DNA of 64,000 nt from Delta-02 sp964513565 (GCA_964513565.1 CAZENE010000011.1:1-64000); one strand, 5' to 3'; numbered from the stretch's first letter, positions 8,580 to 17,699 are shown. The notes: generated by a model not told the origin, from the letters alone. Translations and numbers: made by a program.

Positions 8580-8795
8580 ATGGCTACAGAAATTACATGC
8601 CCCATGGTGGGAAAAATTGTGAAAGTGGATGTTAAAGTTGGCGATAAGGTCGGCGAAGACGATCAGATTGCAATTCTCGAAGCAATGAAGATGGAAATGC
8701 CGATCGTGTCACCTGCAGGCGGGACTATTAAATCGATCAACGTTGAGGCTGGCCAGGAAGTCGAAGCCGATGCAGTTATTGCAACATTAGAATAG
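8580..8795 (+). CDS. Free-standing biotin carboxyl carrier protein, 71 aa
   Basis: A 71-residue biotinyl domain with EAMKMEM, where K37 is the biotinylation site. It carries CO2 for a biotin-dependent decarboxylase or carboxylase. The start at 8580 follows a strong RBS (ggagga); an upstream in-frame start at 8520 lies inside the dehydrogenase gene and is rejected. It lacks the Ala/Pro linker of GcdC-type carriers, so it is just the lipoyl-like fold. It sits 28 bp after the acyl-CoA dehydrogenase and 21 bp before the activase. No carboxyltransferase, carboxylase or membrane pump subunit is in this window. Confidence 0.9.
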   Translation: MATEITCPMVGKIVKVDVKVGDKVGEDDQIAILEAMKMEMPIVSPAGGTIKSINVEAGQEVEADAVIATLE

Positions 8796-8816
8796 CGAAT
8801 AAAGGGGGAGAAGCTT

Positions 8817-9599
8817 ATGTTAGTTGCCGGGATAGATATAGGTTCAATTACAACTGAAGCTCTGCTTCTCGATAAGGACAAAGGAATATTGGGTTACACC
8901 ATCCTTCAGACAGGTGCGGATTCGAAGAAAACGGCGGAAATGGCGCTTGCACAAGTGCTGGCCTATCCAGGCAAAAGCCCTTCAGATGTTTCCTATATTG
9001 TAGCGACCGGTTGCGGAAGGAAACGCGCATCGTTTGCAAAACAGGCAGTTACCGAAATTACCTGTATCGCGCGGGGCGTCAACCATCTTTTTCCGCAGGC
9101 CAGAACGATCATCGATATAGGCGGCCAGGACACTAAGGTCATCAGGATCGACGAAAAAGGCCGCGTTGTCGAATTTGAAATGAATGACAAATGTGCAGCC
9201 GGTACCGGACGGTTTATCGAGGTCATGGCAAAGGCGCTGAGCGTCGAGCTCGACAGGATCGGTGAACTTTCACTGAAACACAAAAAAGAATTAACGATTA
9301 GCAGTATATGTACCGTTTTTGCGGAATCGGAAGTCATTTCCTTGGTCAGCGAAGGCGAAGAGCTTGAGGACATCCTCTATGGTATCCATAAGGCTATAGC
9401 CGACAGGACCATGGGCCTCATCAACAGGCTCGGCGGTATTCAGAACGATATCATCATGGCGGGCGGCGTAGCCAAGAATATCGGCGTGGTAAAAGCCCTC
9501 GAAGCGATACTCGGCACACAGCTCAAGATACACGTGGAACCGCAGATCGTAGGTTCACTCGGGGCCGCTATCATAGCCATGGAGAAATCACAGTCATAA
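8817..9599 (+). CDS. BcrAD/HgdC-family radical-enzyme activase
   Basis: This 260-residue ASKHA-fold ATPase belongs to the activators of 2-hydroxyacyl-CoA dehydratases and benzoyl-CoA reductases. It starts with the phosphate motif AGIDIGSITTE, has IIDIGGQDTKVI (98-109), and has the two cysteines that ligate the [4Fe-4S] cluster at the dimer interface, C126 (NDKCAAGTGRF) and C165 (SSICTVFAESEV). It would inject one low-potential electron into a partner enzyme at the cost of ATP. No dehydratase or reductase subunit lies nearby, so the partner is unknown. It is last gene of the operon and is followed by a terminator. Confidence 0.9.
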   Translation: MLVAGIDIGSITTEALLLDKDKGILGYTILQTGADSKKTAEMALAQVLAYPGKSPSDVSYIVATGCGRKRASFAKQAVTEITCIARGVNHLFPQARTIIDIGGQDTKVIRIDEKGRVVEFEMNDKCAAGTGRFIEVMAKALSVELDRIGELSLKHKKELTISSICTVFAESEVISLVSEGEELEDILYGIHKAIADRTMGLINRLGGIQNDIIMAGGVAKNIGVVKALEAILGTQLKIHVEPQIVGSLGAAIIAMEKSQS

Positions 9600-9612
9600 C
9601 TCGCACGTAAAT

Positions 9613-9649
9613 AAAAAAAAGCCGGCTAAGAAATTAGCCGGCTTTTTTT
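9613..9649 (+). terminator. Rho-independent terminator, possibly bidirectional
   Basis: A 9-bp stem gccggctaa (9621-9629 with 9634-9642) with a GAAA tetraloop is flanked by an A run upstream and seven Ts downstream. It closes the activase operon. Confidence 0.92.
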
Positions 9650-9785
9650 CTACCTTCTAGGTGGTTAGTGCCGCCACCACGCCAGAAATCCAAGCAAATG
9701 TGTTCGACATCAATCGAATGCATCTTCATGAGGCGACCTCTATCCAAGGTGTATTATTCTTTACTATTGTATTCAGAATAGTCAA

Positions 9786-10160
9786 AGTTTCCTCATGCAA
9801 ATAGTGACGGCATTTCCTGCTTCGATAAGCCTTTTATAAAAGCTCCTGATGGCAGGGGCGAACCTGATCGCGCTGAGAGTTCCCATATACAGAATGAGCC
9901 TGAGATGAGACCTGCCTCACGAAAAGACGTGCGTGCCGGCAAGGTCAATGCCGGAAAACTGGCCGCGTGCACTCTGCGCTTTGGTGACGTGGGGACCATC
10001 CGGCGGAGCGTTGCTCGAATCGGAGGGAGTCGACGAGACGATCCTACAGAGCCTTGATAAGGCACTCAAACCGACATCGGCATCGATACCGTTCGTCCCG
10101 GGAAAGATCAAGAGAGGCAAATTCAACAGGAGATGGGGTGTGGTGATGAATGAGGTATGA
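9786..10160 (+). pseudogene. Decayed AbiEi-type antitoxin
   Basis: Two frames share one protein trace. The first (from about 9786) ends in a stretch with KLAACTLRFGDVGTIRR. The second (to 10160) continues with ALLESEGVDETIL and ends KRGKFNRRWGVVMNEV. Together they resemble the C-terminal part of AbiEi antitoxins, which typically end in a K-x-x-RWGL-like stretch. The frames meet near 10010, which points to a frameshift, and no start or N-terminal winged-helix part is left. The last codons overlap the toxin start, the normal layout of abiEi-abiEii. The assignment rests on motif memory and neighbour order. Confidence 0.55.
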
Positions 10161-10743
10161 CGCTCGACTGAACATACATGAAAAAGATTCCGTCCTGTTC
10201 AGGGAAGCCATCATGACCAGCGAAAGGGAGACAGGGTTTCCTACACCAATGATAGAAAAGGACTACTTCTGTACTCTCGTGCTCGATCATCTTCTCTCGA
10301 ACGGTGAAAACAGACTTGTGTTCAAGGGCGGGACGTGCCTTTCCAAGGTGCATGCAAGCTTCTATCGGCTCAGCGAGGACCTCGACTTCGTTATCCCGAT
10401 GGCGGCAAAGGCTTCTCCCCAGATGCGAAGCAACGCGTTCACCCCCGTAAAGGCGGCAATGGAGTCGCTCCCCGGCAGATATCCGGCATTTCGGGTAGAT
10501 GATTGCGTGGCGCGAACAGTCGAGGCAATACCTCGCATATTTGAGCTATACGTCGATACGGGATATTATCTCTTGGTTTTGACGGCTACCACACCGGTAA
10601 CCTCATTTTTTCCTTTGTATCAGGGATTGTCTGTGATATTCCATCGGCAGTATCATACAAGGTCTTGTTGGAGAACGAACTATTCCACGGCCGGTACCGC
10701 GATGCCTCTGTCGGCAAAGAATTTCATTGCGCCGGGGTGGTAG
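10150..10743 (+). pseudogene. Broken AbiEii-family nucleotidyltransferase toxin
   Basis: The open frame encodes the N-terminal half of an AbiEii/AbiGii nucleotidyltransferase: FKGGTCLSKVH (about 58-68) and YRLSEDLDFVI (72-83) form the active site (GG[ST] and the SEDLDF acidic pair). After residue about 119 the sense reading moves to the +1 frame: from 10511 that frame gives REQSRQYLAYLSYTS, which fits the family, and then stops. The remainder in the first frame is not family-like and runs into the convergent TRAP gene. The toxin is therefore frameshifted, lacks its C-terminal part and is probably inactive. Confidence 0.65.
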
Positions 10744-11342
10744 GGTATTATTGAATTGAAAGAGGCCCTGTACTCGAGGTTTTTGTGACGAGCCTCAGGG
10801 TGAACGGGATATATGTCCGCAATATGGTCGATGATGATCCCGAGCATATTATATGCCGACATGGTGTCCATATCTTTATGGCAGACAATGATCACAACAT
10901 TTTGATCGGGGCACAGGGCTGTGAGCATGTATATCGGGACCGGGATTCCCCGGAATGGTCCCGTTCCCTGAAATGCGGCACAGGCCATATCGGCCGTTGC
11001 AAATCCGAGATCGGACTTTTTTGAACCGACGAGTTCACAATTGTCGGCCGGACCTGCCGTTATCTCCGCAACAGCTTCGAGCCCGGAATACCGGGCAAGG
11101 ATCTTTGCTATTCGTGCGCCTAATGCAAAATCAACGCTTCCGATGCCCCCTGCTGCAATGGTTATCCTCTTCGCAGAGAGGGCCAGCGCATCAGGCAGAC
11201 TACAAAGCGCGAATGCTCCCCCTGTGAGTGCGGCGATCCGTAAAAAATCCCGTCTGCTGATCTTGCGGGATCCCGGTGAATCATCGGATCCCGTGGACAC
11301 CCTCCCGCATCGTTTTTTTGAAGAATCCTTGATCTTGGTCAT
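10680..11342 (-). pseudogene. TAXI-type TRAP solute-binding protein with internal deletion
   Basis: The N-terminus has a twin-arginine signal (SRRDFLRIAALTGG, 29-42) and the start of a mature TAXI binding protein (ITIAAGGIGSVDFALGARIA). The C-terminus ends in the family's PYHPGAMKFFADRGI. Family members usually have about 320 residues; this has 220. The join appears near VCHKDMDTMS/AYNMLG, so about 100 residues of the ligand-binding core are missing in frame. No TRAP membrane subunit is nearby. It would be exported but probably cannot bind ligand. Its 3' end overlaps the broken abiEii convergently, so the junction is a recombination scar. Confidence 0.6.
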
Positions 11343-11368
11343 TTTCAGTCGTAGGCCCGCATAGCTTT

Positions 11369-12124
11369 TTACAGAGGCAGGTGCGCCAGGCGGATCACAT
11401 TGCCGGAGGTGATAAGCTCTTTCTCTTTTTCGCTCAATGATAATCCGGTGATCTTTGCGAGCTCGCTCTTCATCGTGCCGAAAGGGACGTCCGAGCCGAA
11501 TAATATGCGTTCGGGACCAATGGTCCGAACGAATTCAAAGATCATATCGGGCGAACCGAGAGCGGTATCAAAGTAAACATTCTCGTTATTTTTGAACGCT
11601 TTGAGAAAATCGGCAGGATACCCGCCAAGAAGGCCCAGGTGGGGTATTATGATCGTCATATCCGGGAACATCTCCGCGAAGGTCCTGGTAAAGTCCAGGT
11701 CCTCTTCGAATATTACCGGTTTGGCCGTCATAACTATTTTTTCGACCAGACCGGGAAGAGCGGGATCGTGGAGGACCCGGTAATTGGACGAAGAATCCTG
11801 AACACCTCTCATCCAGTGCCATTTACCGCCGTAATAATCGTCAGGAAGGGGATCGAACCCTGCCGTGTCATAATTTTCTCTAATATAGTGATAGGGGAAA
11901 AAACTTTCGATCCGGCGTGACTCATCGAGCAGTCGAACATTGATGAAATTATTTTCGATTGCCGTGGAAGGGAAGGGTATGATAATAACGTAATCAATCC
12001 CGGCGTCTTGTTGCTGTTTGAGCAATTCGGAGGTAGACACCGTGATGCTCATCGAAGACGATGGCCCCCAGTGGGAATGGCTGTCAATGACAAGGTCGAA
12101 ACCCATAGATAAATGGATTATCAT
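11369..12124 (-). CDS. Amidohydrolase (Amidohydro_2) family protein
   Basis: A TIM-barrel amidohydrolase of the ACMS-decarboxylase/TatD-like class. DSHSHWGP near the N-terminus gives the first His-x-His metal motif, IIIPHLGLLGG gives the later His, and RILFGSDVPFG gives the Asp. An in-frame start as far up as 12262 exists but would overlap the divergent Nudix gene. I place the start at 12124 (MIIHLSMGFD) or, equally possible, 12106 (MGFDLVID); neither has a clear RBS. The stop lies 26 bp before the TRAP remnant start on the same strand. Substrate unknown. Confidence 0.8.
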   Translation of the reverse strand: MIIHLSMGFDLVIDSHSHWGPSSSMSITVSTSELLKQQQDAGIDYVIIIPFPSTAIENNFINVRLLDESRRIESFFPYHYIRENYDTAGFDPLPDDYYGGKWHWMRGVQDSSSNYRVLHDPALPGLVEKIVMTAKPVIFEEDLDFTRTFAEMFPDMTIIIPHLGLLGGYPADFLKAFKNNENVYFDTALGSPDMIFEFVRTIGPERILFGSDVPFGTMKSELAKITGLSLSEKEKELITSGNVIRLAHLPL

Positions 12125-12179
12125 ATAGGGCGGCGTTTGTAAATATTGTTCGGCATAATATGGCCGTGAAGGAGATGAC

Positions 12180-12623
12180 ATGAGACGTCTACCGGTAACT
12201 CCGCTTCTGACAGTCGACATAATAATACAGTATCGGCAAGGGATCGTTCTCATCGAGCGCAAGAACCCGCCGCCGGGATGGGCACTTCCGGGGGGGTTCG
12301 TGGATGTTGGCGAGTCGACTGAAGCGGCTGCAATACGGGAAGCGAAAGAAGAAACTTCTCTTGATGTAAAGCTTATCGAACAATTTCACGTTTATTCGGA
12401 TCCCGACCGTGATCCCCGCTTTCACACTGCCTCCGTTGTTTTCATTGCCGAGGGGACAGGAATTCTGAAGGGCGCCGACGATGCGCGTAAGGCCGAGGTG
12501 TTTACTGCGAACGAGATGCCCGCCACGATAGCGTTCGATCACGGGAAAATATTGAAGGATTATCTTGAGTACGCGGCGACAGGGAGAAGACCTTCCGCAC
12601 AACCACCGTCATCCCGAACTTGA
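12180..12623 (+). CDS. Nudix hydrolase
   Basis: This 147-residue protein has a full Nudix box at about 38-61: G-x5-E, then seven residues, REAKEE and TSL, with Ser where Gly is usual near the end. It should hydrolyse a nucleoside diphosphate linked to another group, with Mg2+. Its closest style is the ADP-ribose/NADH-type family. The last dozen residues (from about 12590) run into a repeated DNA element (12609-12640) and may be an added tail. It is divergent from the amidohydrolase gene. Confidence 0.85.
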   Translation: MRRLPVTPLLTVDIIIQYRQGIVLIERKNPPPGWALPGGFVDVGESTEAAAIREAKEETSLDVKLIEQFHVYSDPDRDPRFHTASVVFIAEGTGILKGADDARKAEVFTANEMPATIAFDHGKILKDYLEYAATGRRPSAQPPSSRT

Positions 12624-12640
12624 CCCGGCATCCAGCGTTT
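12609..12640. repeat. Dispersed repeat with GAACTTGACCCGGCATCCAGC core
   Basis: The stretch resembles the widespread 'catcccgaacttgacccgg' family of short interspersed repeats. A related, more degraded copy lies at 19721-19746. The 3' end of the Nudix gene runs into it. Confidence 0.5.
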
Positions 12641-12800
12641 GGCTTGGAGGCAATGTCGGGTGGCACCGGACCGAGAGGATGTCTTTGAAAACCAGTAATT
12701 TATCTTGAAAAGTAGTGTCTCGTGTAATAGTCTTGTATATTCCTAAGACGTGATCTGCCGGATAAACAATAAATGTTTTTTATCAAAGAAGGAGGCCCCG

Positions 12801-14474
12801 ATGAGGTCTGACAAAATGAAAAAAGGTCTTGAGAAGGCGCCGCACAGAAGTCTTTTCGGCGCCATGGGATATCTCAAGGAAGAACTTGCGCGGCCGATTA
12901 TCGGTATCGCCAGCGCAAAGAATGAGGTTATCCCGGGACATATCCATCTGGATAAGATCGCCCAGGCTGTAAAAGACGGCATCCGCATGGCTGGCGGGAC
13001 GCCTATGGAATTTTCTACTATCGGTATATGCGACGGGATCGCGATGAACCATGAAGGCATGAAGTATTCTCTGGGATCGCGCGAATTAATATGCGATTCG
13101 GTAGAGGTCATGGCAAGGGCATATCCCTTTGACGGATTGGTCCTGGTCCCCAATTGCGATAAGATCATCCCCGGGATGATGATGGCAGCTATGCGCCTCA
13201 ATATCCCGAGCATTATGGTGAGCGGCGGACCTATGCTCGCCGGGCGCTTCAAGGGGAAGCCGGTCGATCTGATCACGGTCTTTGAAGGTGTCGGGAAGGT
13301 TGCCGGAGGGCTCATGGATTTAAAGGAACTGGCAATGCTGGAACAATGTGCATGCCCCGGCGCCGGTTCGTGTTCCGGTATGTTCACCGCGAATTCTATG
13401 AATTGCCTCTCCGAGGCATTGGGAATAGCCCTTCCCGGGAATGGGACCATCCCGGCGGTCCATGCCGCACGTATACGGCTTGCCAAGGAAACGGGCATAG
13501 CCATTTTAAACTTAGTTAAAAAAGCCATTAAGCCAAGAGATATTATGACCCTCGATGCGTTCAGGAATGCCATTGCCGTCGATATGGCGTTCGGCGGGTC
13601 ATCAAACACGGCCCTTCACCTGCCGGCAATTGCACATGAAGGAGGCATCGATCTCCCGTTGAGCCTTTTTGACGCGATGTCCGAAAGGGTCCCGCATATC
13701 TGCAACATGAGTCCTGCCGGTCCGCATCATCTTGAGGACCTCGATGAAGCCGGCGGTGTTTATGCCATTATGAAAGAACTGGCGCGGCGCAACCTCGTAA
13801 AGCGATCATGCCTGACCGTTTCAGGCAAAAAGATATCCGACGTTCTCAGGTCTGTCGAGGCGAGTGATCGCGATGTTATCCGAACGCTTGAAAACGCCTA
13901 CCATGACAAGGGCGGCCTCGCAGTGCTATCGGGAAGTCTCGCTCCTCAGGGGTCCATAGTAAAGCGCATTGGGGTCAGTGAAAGCATGTGGCATTTTAAA
14001 GGCAAGGCTCGTGTGTATTCAAGCGAAGAAGAAGCGGGGCGCGCGATCATGGGCGGCAAAATAACTTCGGGTGATGCTGTCATTATTCGCTATGAAGGCC
14101 CGAAAGGCGGACCGGGGATGCGGGAAATGCTTACCCCGACGAGCATTCTCGCCGGCAGAGGACTTGACACGGAATGCGCCCTGATCACCGACGGGCGGTT
14201 CTCGGGCGGAACGCGCGGTCTATGTATCGGGCATGTATCCCCGGAAGCGGCCGAAGGGGGTCCCATCGCCCTGGTTGAAGACGGGGATGTTATTGAGATA
14301 GACCTTGTCAAGAAGACGATCGATCTTAAGGTCAGCAAGACAGAGCTTGACAGGCGCAGAAAAAAATGGAGAAGGCCCGAACCGAAGATAAAGGAAGGAT
14401 ATATGGCCCGGTACGCCGCAATGGTCACCGGGGCCGCGGGGGGAGCTGTCTTTAAACCTGACTTCACCGAATAA
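12801..14474 (+). CDS. ilvD: Dihydroxy-acid dehydratase
   Basis: This 557-residue Fe-S dehydratase converts 2,3-dihydroxy-3-methylvalerate or -isovalerate to the 2-keto acid in Ile/Val synthesis. Motifs are VPGHIHL, FSTIGICDGIAM, VLVPNCDKIIPG (C119), PGAGSCSGMFTANSMN (cluster Cys), and ITDGRFSGGTRG near the C-terminus. The start at 12801 has a perfect RBS (aaggagg); a longer frame from 12750 lacks one. IlvD belongs to a family that also dehydrates sugar acids, but the residues seen fit the IlvD type. No other ilv gene is here, and it precedes an aldo/keto reductase by 19 bp. Confidence 0.9.
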   Translation: MRSDKMKKGLEKAPHRSLFGAMGYLKEELARPIIGIASAKNEVIPGHIHLDKIAQAVKDGIRMAGGTPMEFSTIGICDGIAMNHEGMKYSLGSRELICDSVEVMARAYPFDGLVLVPNCDKIIPGMMMAAMRLNIPSIMVSGGPMLAGRFKGKPVDLITVFEGVGKVAGGLMDLKELAMLEQCACPGAGSCSGMFTANSMNCLSEALGIALPGNGTIPAVHAARIRLAKETGIAILNLVKKAIKPRDIMTLDAFRNAIAVDMAFGGSSNTALHLPAIAHEGGIDLPLSLFDAMSERVPHICNMSPAGPHHLEDLDEAGGVYAIMKELARRNLVKRSCLTVSGKKISDVLRSVEASDRDVIRTLENAYHDKGGLAVLSGSLAPQGSIVKRIGVSESMWHFKGKARVYSSEEEAGRAIMGGKITSGDAVIIRYEGPKGGPGMREMLTPTSILAGRGLDTECALITDGRFSGGTRGLCIGHVSPEAAEGGPIALVEDGDVIEIDLVKKTIDLKVSKTELDRRRKKWRRPEPKIKEGYMARYAAMVTGAAGGAVFKPDFTE

Positions 14475-14493
14475 ACCGGGAAAGGCTCAAGAA

Positions 14494-15324
14494 TTGGAAA
14501 AGAGAAAGCTTGGCAGGACGGGCTTCGATGCGAGCATCATGGGGCTTGGAGGTGAAGGTCTTTTAAGGGCCCCCGGCAAAGACAGAGAAGCGTATGCATT
14601 GATAAACAAGGCTCTTGATCTGGGCATAAATTTTTTTGAATCGGCCCGTTCTTATGATCGCAGTGAAGAATACTACGGCCAGGCACTTCGCGAGAGACGG
14701 AAAGATATATTTCTGGCAAGTAAATCAAAAAGCCGGACAAAAGTAGGCGCCCAGGCAGACCTTGAGGAGACTCTCAGGAACATGAGAACGGACCACCTTG
14801 ATCTCTGGCTGGTGCATGATGTCTCCGACAAAGCTGCGATGGAGGCAATTTTCGCCCCGAGGGGAGCCATTGAAGCATTTGTCGAGGCGAAAGAAAAAGG
14901 ATATGTTCGTTACATTGGGATAGGGGGGCATGATGATCCCCATGTCATCAGGGAATGCCTCGAACGGTTCGATTTCGACACGATGCATGTTCCCGTGAAT
15001 CCGGCGGAGGCTTCACGTAAAAGCTTTCTCGAGGACACCCTTCCCCTGGCAATTGAGAGGGATATCGGTGTGATCGGAATGAAGATCTACGTCCGGGGAT
15101 TTACTTCAAAGCTTACTTTTTACACCTCGATGGAGGCTTTCTTCCGGTATGCCCTGTCACAACCTGTTGCGACAGCGGTCATAGGCTGCGACACTATGGA
15201 GCAGCTCGAGCAAAATGTATATTTCGCACGCTCATTCAAGGCCTTGGACTGGGAAGAACAGGACGGTTTTGTGGATGCTATAGCGCCGTGGGCCGCAGAG
15301 TATTATAAAAGCCTGGTAATATAA
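14494..15324 (+). CDS. Aldo/keto reductase with Glu in place of catalytic Asp
   Basis: This 276-residue AKR-fold enzyme starts with TTG (RBS gggaaagg upstream). The tetrad is E49 (usually Asp) in NFFESARSY, Y54, K77 in LASKS and H108 in LVHD. It would reduce an aldehyde or ketone with NADPH, and the D-to-E change is conservative. It follows ilvD closely and is probably co-transcribed. No ferredoxin-like C-terminal domain is seen. It is convergent with the MFS gene, with 8 bp between the stops. Confidence 0.85.
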   Translation: MEKRKLGRTGFDASIMGLGGEGLLRAPGKDREAYALINKALDLGINFFESARSYDRSEEYYGQALRERRKDIFLASKSKSRTKVGAQADLEETLRNMRTDHLDLWLVHDVSDKAAMEAIFAPRGAIEAFVEAKEKGYVRYIGIGGHDDPHVIRECLERFDFDTMHVPVNPAEASRKSFLEDTLPLAIERDIGVIGMKIYVRGFTSKLTFYTSMEAFFRYALSQPVATAVIGCDTMEQLEQNVYFARSFKALDWEEQDGFVDAIAPWAAEYYKSLVI

Positions 15325-15332
15325 GGAACGAT

Positions 15333-16940
15333 CTACTTTTTCCGTCTCAGGGGCTGCGCAACGAAATGGCGTATAATGACCGGTTCACCCTCTTTTTGAC
15401 AGCTCCGGACCGTATCGGCGACGCCCCCGTCGGATACGGTGAACCGCTTCTGCTGCCGCATGTAATCGACCCATGATTCAACAAGAAAAGATTCTATAAA
15501 ACGATCACCGCTGCCGGCCTCCTTGAAAAGGTTCCACCGGAAGGCTCCATCCCGCATCCTTATTGTTCTCAATGCGTATACGGCGTTGAGGAAATCATCA
15601 AGACGCCCGGGGTCAACAGAGTATTCGGCGACCACAAGGATGGGCCCCTCATGTAACGCCGGTTCCGTGTCTCCTGTAAACTGGGGCCAGTGCTCTGACG
15701 GCGTCAGATCGATTCCATGAAGCTCCGAGAGCTGCATCCCGGACGTTGCTATAACGCCGATACCCGTGAATACCGATGTCAGGACAAGTGTCGGGGTAAT
15801 TCCCAGCCAGGTGCCAAGGAAACCCCATAATGCGCTTGCCACGGCGAACGGCCCGAAAAAAGCAAGCATGAAAACCGACATGACGCGTCCGCGGACCCAG
15901 GAGGGCACGATAGAGAGTATTGCCGTGTTGTATGTGGAAATGAGGGTGAGCCATGCGATTCCGCCCACGATAAGGGCGGCACCTGTCAGCCAGAAGAATT
16001 TCGAAAAAGACAATATGGCTATTGAAGCTGCAAACAGCAAGGTTGCGCAATTAGCAAGGGACTTCAGCCTCAGGAACTGCCCGGCCCGGGGAAGAAGGGC
16101 CGCTCCCAGGAGGCCGCCAAGGCCGAAAAAGCACATGAGAAGACCGAACTTTGACGGACTGAGGTTAAGGCGTACGCGGGCTATAATTGGCAAAAACGTC
16201 CAGAGTGAACTGCCGAAAAAAGAAAAGATCGCCATTCGCATAAGGATAGTCCTTACCTGGGCTACGTTTCTGACGTATCCGACCCCTGTCCGGATGGCCC
16301 CTATAAAGCGTTCGGCAGGGAGCGACTTCTCCGGCTGCCTGTATTTCCAATGGATGAGGGCAGAAATAACGCCGACGAATGACAGGGTGTTAGCGAAGTA
16401 AACGAATGCAGGCCCTGCGAACGCAAGGAGAATGCCGCCGAGCACCGGGCCCACAACGCGGGCCAAGTTGAATGCGACCGATCCCAGAGTTATAGCTGAC
16501 TGCAGGCGCTCGGCCGGTACAAGTTCGGGTATTATGGATTGCCAGGTCGGTGCGTTAATTGCGGCGGCAGTAGCGAGCGAAAATGTAAGTAACAGGATCA
16601 TGACCGGTGTTATGATCCCGGTTAACGTAAATATGCCCAGCACGAGAACCGTAGAAAGCATTACTAGCTGAGCAGCGATAAGAATTTTCCTGCGGTCTAT
16701 AATATCTGCAAGTGCACCCGCGGGCAGGGCCATAAGAAAGAAAGGCAAAGATACGGATGTTTGAAGAAGGGCTACCATGAATGGCAGGACGGTCATTGAT
16801 GTCATGAGCCATGCCGTAGCTGTTTCGTTCATCCATGATCCGACGAGAGATGCTACATTGGCTAACCAGAGTATTCTGAAATAGGGCTCGCGAAGCGCGC
16901 TCCAGATGTTTTTTCGCCCGGATGTTTTGTTCCAATTCAT
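15333..16940 (-). CDS. MFS exporter (MFS_3/EntS-like) with C-terminal antibiotic-monooxygenase-like domain
   Basis: Residues 1-about 405 form a 12-helix major facilitator of the MFS_3 type (opening FRILWLANVASLVGSWM, loop ALADIIDRRK). The last 110 residues are soluble and look like an ABM/dimeric alpha-beta barrel domain (ILVVAEYSVDPGRLDDFL). This fusion is common in the MFS_3 group, but the substrate is rarely known. It probably exports a small molecule from the inner membrane. Single gene on the minus strand. Confidence 0.88.
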   Translation of the reverse strand: MNWNKTSGRKNIWSALREPYFRILWLANVASLVGSWMNETATAWLMTSMTVLPFMVALLQTSVSLPFFLMALPAGALADIIDRRKILIAAQLVMLSTVLVLGIFTLTGIITPVMILLLTFSLATAAAINAPTWQSIIPELVPAERLQSAITLGSVAFNLARVVGPVLGGILLAFAGPAFVYFANTLSFVGVISALIHWKYRQPEKSLPAERFIGAIRTGVGYVRNVAQVRTILMRMAIFSFFGSSLWTFLPIIARVRLNLSPSKFGLLMCFFGLGGLLGAALLPRAGQFLRLKSLANCATLLFAASIAILSFSKFFWLTGAALIVGGIAWLTLISTYNTAILSIVPSWVRGRVMSVFMLAFFGPFAVASALWGFLGTWLGITPTLVLTSVFTGIGVIATSGMQLSELHGIDLTPSEHWPQFTGDTEPALHEGPILVVAEYSVDPGRLDDFLNAVYALRTIRMRDGAFRWNLFKEAGSGDRFIESFLVESWVDYMRQQKRFTVSDGGVADTVRSCQKEGEPVIIRHFVAQPLRRKK

Positions 16941-17040
16941 AGAGTGGCCGTGGTTTTGGTGTATCGTCAGCGGTCAATAGACGATCGATCGTTTATTTGG
17001 TATTGTAACAGATATTAGTTCGTATTTGTTGTCGGGATTA

Positions 17041-17442
17041 CTAAAAATAAAACTTAAGGACGGGCAGTGCCTTATAGGAATTGTATTCCTCCCGGCTTAT
17101 CCTGCCATCCCGGTTAAAATCCATCTCTTCCCGCTTTTGAAGGGCCGCCCTGTAGAACTCGTCGGCATTGACGAAACCATCGCTGTTCCTATCCATGAAC
17201 TTGAATTCTTTTACCACTTCAGGATTTGATCCGGACCCGAATTCCTCAATGTCCAATCTTCCATCCTTGTTCCTGTCGTATTCATTAAATCTCGACCTCA
17301 CGCGGGATTCAAACTCGTCCTTTGATATAATCTCGTCCCCGTTTTTATCCGCTTGGGTAAAGTTGTCCGGGCCGGCATAGAGAATCCATCCCGGAAAGAG
17401 GACCACAAAGAACAGAAGTACCGTCCATATGATCTTTTTCAT
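17041..17442 (-). CDS. Exported four-EF-hand calcium-binding protein
   Basis: From the ATG at 17442 (RBS ggaggcggg) the protein has 133 residues: a signal peptide or anchor (about 1-22, KKIIWTVLLFFVVLF) and four EF-hand loops, DKNGDEIISKDE, DRNKDGRLDIEE, DRNSDGFVNADE and DFNRDGRISREE. All four have Asp at 1 and Glu at 12, so all should bind Ca2+. An upstream in-frame start at 17487 lacks an RBS. Role is unknown; such proteins buffer or sense calcium in the periplasm. Confidence 0.85.
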   Translation of the reverse strand: MKKIIWTVLLFFVVLFPGWILYAGPDNFTQADKNGDEIISKDEFESRVRSRFNEYDRNKDGRLDIEEFGSGSNPEVVKEFKFMDRNSDGFVNADEFYRAALQKREEMDFNRDGRISREEYNSYKALPVLKFYF

Positions 17443-17699
17443 CCCGCCTCCGCTGTTTTTGTTGAAAATAACCCGTACCTGTCCCAAAAATCAAATAGAA
17501 AAAACGGCCAAATATAGTCTATTTCGACGGAATTGTCGCACCGGCCGCTTCATGTCGACATATTTTACAGGCATTGACAGGGCCCCCGTACCGGAGTCCC
17601 CGCCAATCCACCAATATTATCAAAGACATATTCCTTTATCGCCTTGTTGGCATGAAGCTTGCTGTAATGAACGGCAAATATAAACCTGAGGAGGACGTT

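Noticed and set aside
12743..13609. 288-residue frame opposite ilvD
   Set aside because: Antisense shadow of a strongly conserved gene with no motif of its own.
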